Shown piece after piece: positions 62,226 to 64,000 of a stretch of 64,000 nt of DNA (its first letter is position 1; every line of letters begins with the position of its first letter). Position numbers and translations under genes: made by a program. Under the pieces are notes generated by a model. That model was not told the DNA's origin and did not search any database. It worked only from the letters and a program-made list of their open reading frames with translations. This DNA comes from Piliocolobus tephrosceles (Eukaryota; Chordata; Mammalia; Primates; Cercopithecidae): contig NC_045439.1 in the NCBI RefSeq assembly GCF_002776525.5, forward strand, positions 155,151,407-155,215,406. The letters are read 5' to 3'.

Positions 62226-62975
62226 TTTTAAAAACAGCTTTATTAAGATATAATACACATGCCATGTAATTCACCCATTTAAAATGTACAATTCGTGGTT
62301 TCTAATATACTCACAGAGTTGTGCAACCATCATCAAAATCAACTGTATAATATTTTCATCACCTCCCCCAAAACGCCATACTCATAAGTAGCCACTCACC
62401 ATTTTCCCACAATCCCATGCAGCCCAAGTAACCACTGAGCGTCTTTCTGCCTCCATAGATTTGCCTATTCTGGAAATTTCATATAAATGGTATCATGCAA
62501 TATTGTGGTCTTTTTGACTGGCCACATCTACTTGGCATGTTTTCAAGATTTATTTTTTTATAGGCAAAAGATACTCCAGTGTATGGATATAGCACATTTT
62601 GTTTATCCATTCATAAGTAGACAAACATTCGAGTTATTTCTACCTTTTGGCTGTTAAGTGTAATGCTACGAACATTTGTGTACAAGTTTTTGTGTGGACA
62701 TATGCTTTCATATTTCTTGAATTTATTTCTAGGAGTGAAATTCCTGAGTTGTATTCTAATTCTTGATTTAACCTTTTGAGGAAATACCGGACTGTTTTCT
62801 GGAGCTGCTGTACCAATTTAGGCTCCCACCAACAATCTTATGAGAGTCCCAACTTCTTCACAGCCTCCTGAACACTTGTTGTTATCTGCCTTTTTAATTA
62901 TAGCCATCCAAGTGAAGTGGTATCCTACTGAGGTTTTGATTTGCATTTCAAAGGATCCTTTAAGTTTTTTTATTT
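62226..62975 (-). mobile_element. Old L1 (L1M-type) 3' fragment
   Basis: 'acagctttattaagatataa', 'cagagttgtgcaaccatcat', 'tttgcctattctggaaattt' and 'gaagtggtatcctactgagg' form the characteristic antisense sequence of an L1M 3' end. No frame survives. Confidence 0.88.
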
Positions 62976-64000
62976 TTTAAATTACTTGTGTAGGGTTGAA
63001 AGCATTTTACAATGTACATTTTAAAAATCAATGTGATTTATGGAGGGCATACGCAAAGCCCCATGGAAAATACACAGAAATAAATCATCTCATAGATTGT
63101 GACGGAAATGGAAACATGCCATCAGAAATGAATGTAAGGTCAGGAATAGCATACCATAAAAATATAAAAATAACATTTGAATGGCAGTTTATAATTCCAT
63201 AGCACTTATTCACATGTGTTAACTCATTTACATGGAATAATTATCTTAATTGCTATACAAAGGCATCTTGAAAAATGTAAAGGACTTGTTTTTAGAGCTT
63301 CTTTAAGGTTAATAAAAATAATACTGCATGCCAAGACATTAGAAATTGTTTTAATGTGGGAAAATTTTAATGGACTAAAAATACTGACAAGTTGTTATTT
63401 TTGTTTTAATAACAAAGAGAAAATGGCTAAAGGAATAGCAAAATAATTTTAATTGAGACTTAATATTGCATTTTAAAATAAAAGACTGTTAGTCATCAAA
63501 ATACTTTAATGATTTGTGCTTACGTAAATTTAAACTGAATATAATCAAACATTAAAAAGGAAAAGAGAAGAGAAGCATCAGTGTGAGGGGCAGGTGGACA
63601 TGTTTTACTGATGTTATTTGAGATGCATGACAGAATAGCTCTCCTCAAAAAATGCTCTCCTTAGTTAATACAGAAGTTTACCTTTTTTATTACAAAACTA
63701 TTATATGCCCCTTATAGAAAAATATAGAAAGATTCATAAGGATAGAAAAAAAAACCCTTCCATTATCACCACCCATAGAAAAATTACTGTTAAAATTTAC
63801 ATTTATTTCCTATCTTTTTATCACACTTTAAAAAATTTCCTGAACTTGATACATAACCTTTTGGTTGAACATGTTACAAGCATTTCCTGTGTTTTTTTAA
63901 CTTTTCATAAATATTGTTTTAATTATTGTGAACAATTCTTCAAAGAGAATAGACCATCTATGTATTATTTATCTAATTCTGGACACTTGACTTGGTTATG
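62976..64000 (+). other. FMN1 intron to the window edge
   Basis: AT-rich DNA. A weak antisense MIR-like piece lies near 63180-63260 and a possible diverged old repeat near 63680-63960. No exon found before the window ends. Confidence 0.4.

Overview
The window is primate nuclear DNA, most likely from an Old World monkey (cercopithecid). It is dense in Alu elements, and the youngest copies carry the AluY variant typical of macaques and baboons (for example 'cggatctcagctcactgcaagctccgcc') with intact target-site duplications. There is no bacterial, plasmid, phage or CRISPR content.

One protein-coding gene is recognisable: the large N-terminal coding exon of FMN1 (formin-1) at about 17826-19770 on the + strand. 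It starts at an ATG at 17913, which has an in-frame stop just upstream, and runs into a strong splice donor at 19771. It encodes the isoform-specific N-terminal region of formin-1, the part reported in mouse to associate with microtubules. The FH1 and FH2 actin-assembly domains are not in the window. The sequence before the exon is therefore FMN1 5' intron or upstream DNA, and the roughly 44 kb after it is intron. From recalled human gene order, this locus corresponds to human 15q13-q14 (GREM1-FMN1-RYR3).

Layout: 1-17.8 kb is upstream intronic or 5' DNA with a 5'-truncated L1, a Tigger2-type DNA transposon, a solo MaLR LTR, an ancient L2 split by Alus, and an Alu-dense stretch (7-17.3 kb). 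17.8-19.8 kb is the FMN1 exon. 19.8-64 kb is intron with scattered Alu, L1, L2 and MIR copies, a MER5-type hAT fragment, and at 44.83-45.45 kb a sense-oriented solo LTR12 (HERV9-type) with an intact-looking promoter architecture.

The most interesting observations are: a candidate 24-nt, frame-preserving microexon at 25109-25132 in the first intron after the big exon; the LTR12 promoter placed in sense within FMN1 and followed by a splice-donor-like sequence; short upstream ORFs ending 9 nt before the FMN1 start; and inverted Alus flanking the exon, in a gene whose mouse orthologue is known to make circular RNAs. I found no convincing new multi-gene system.
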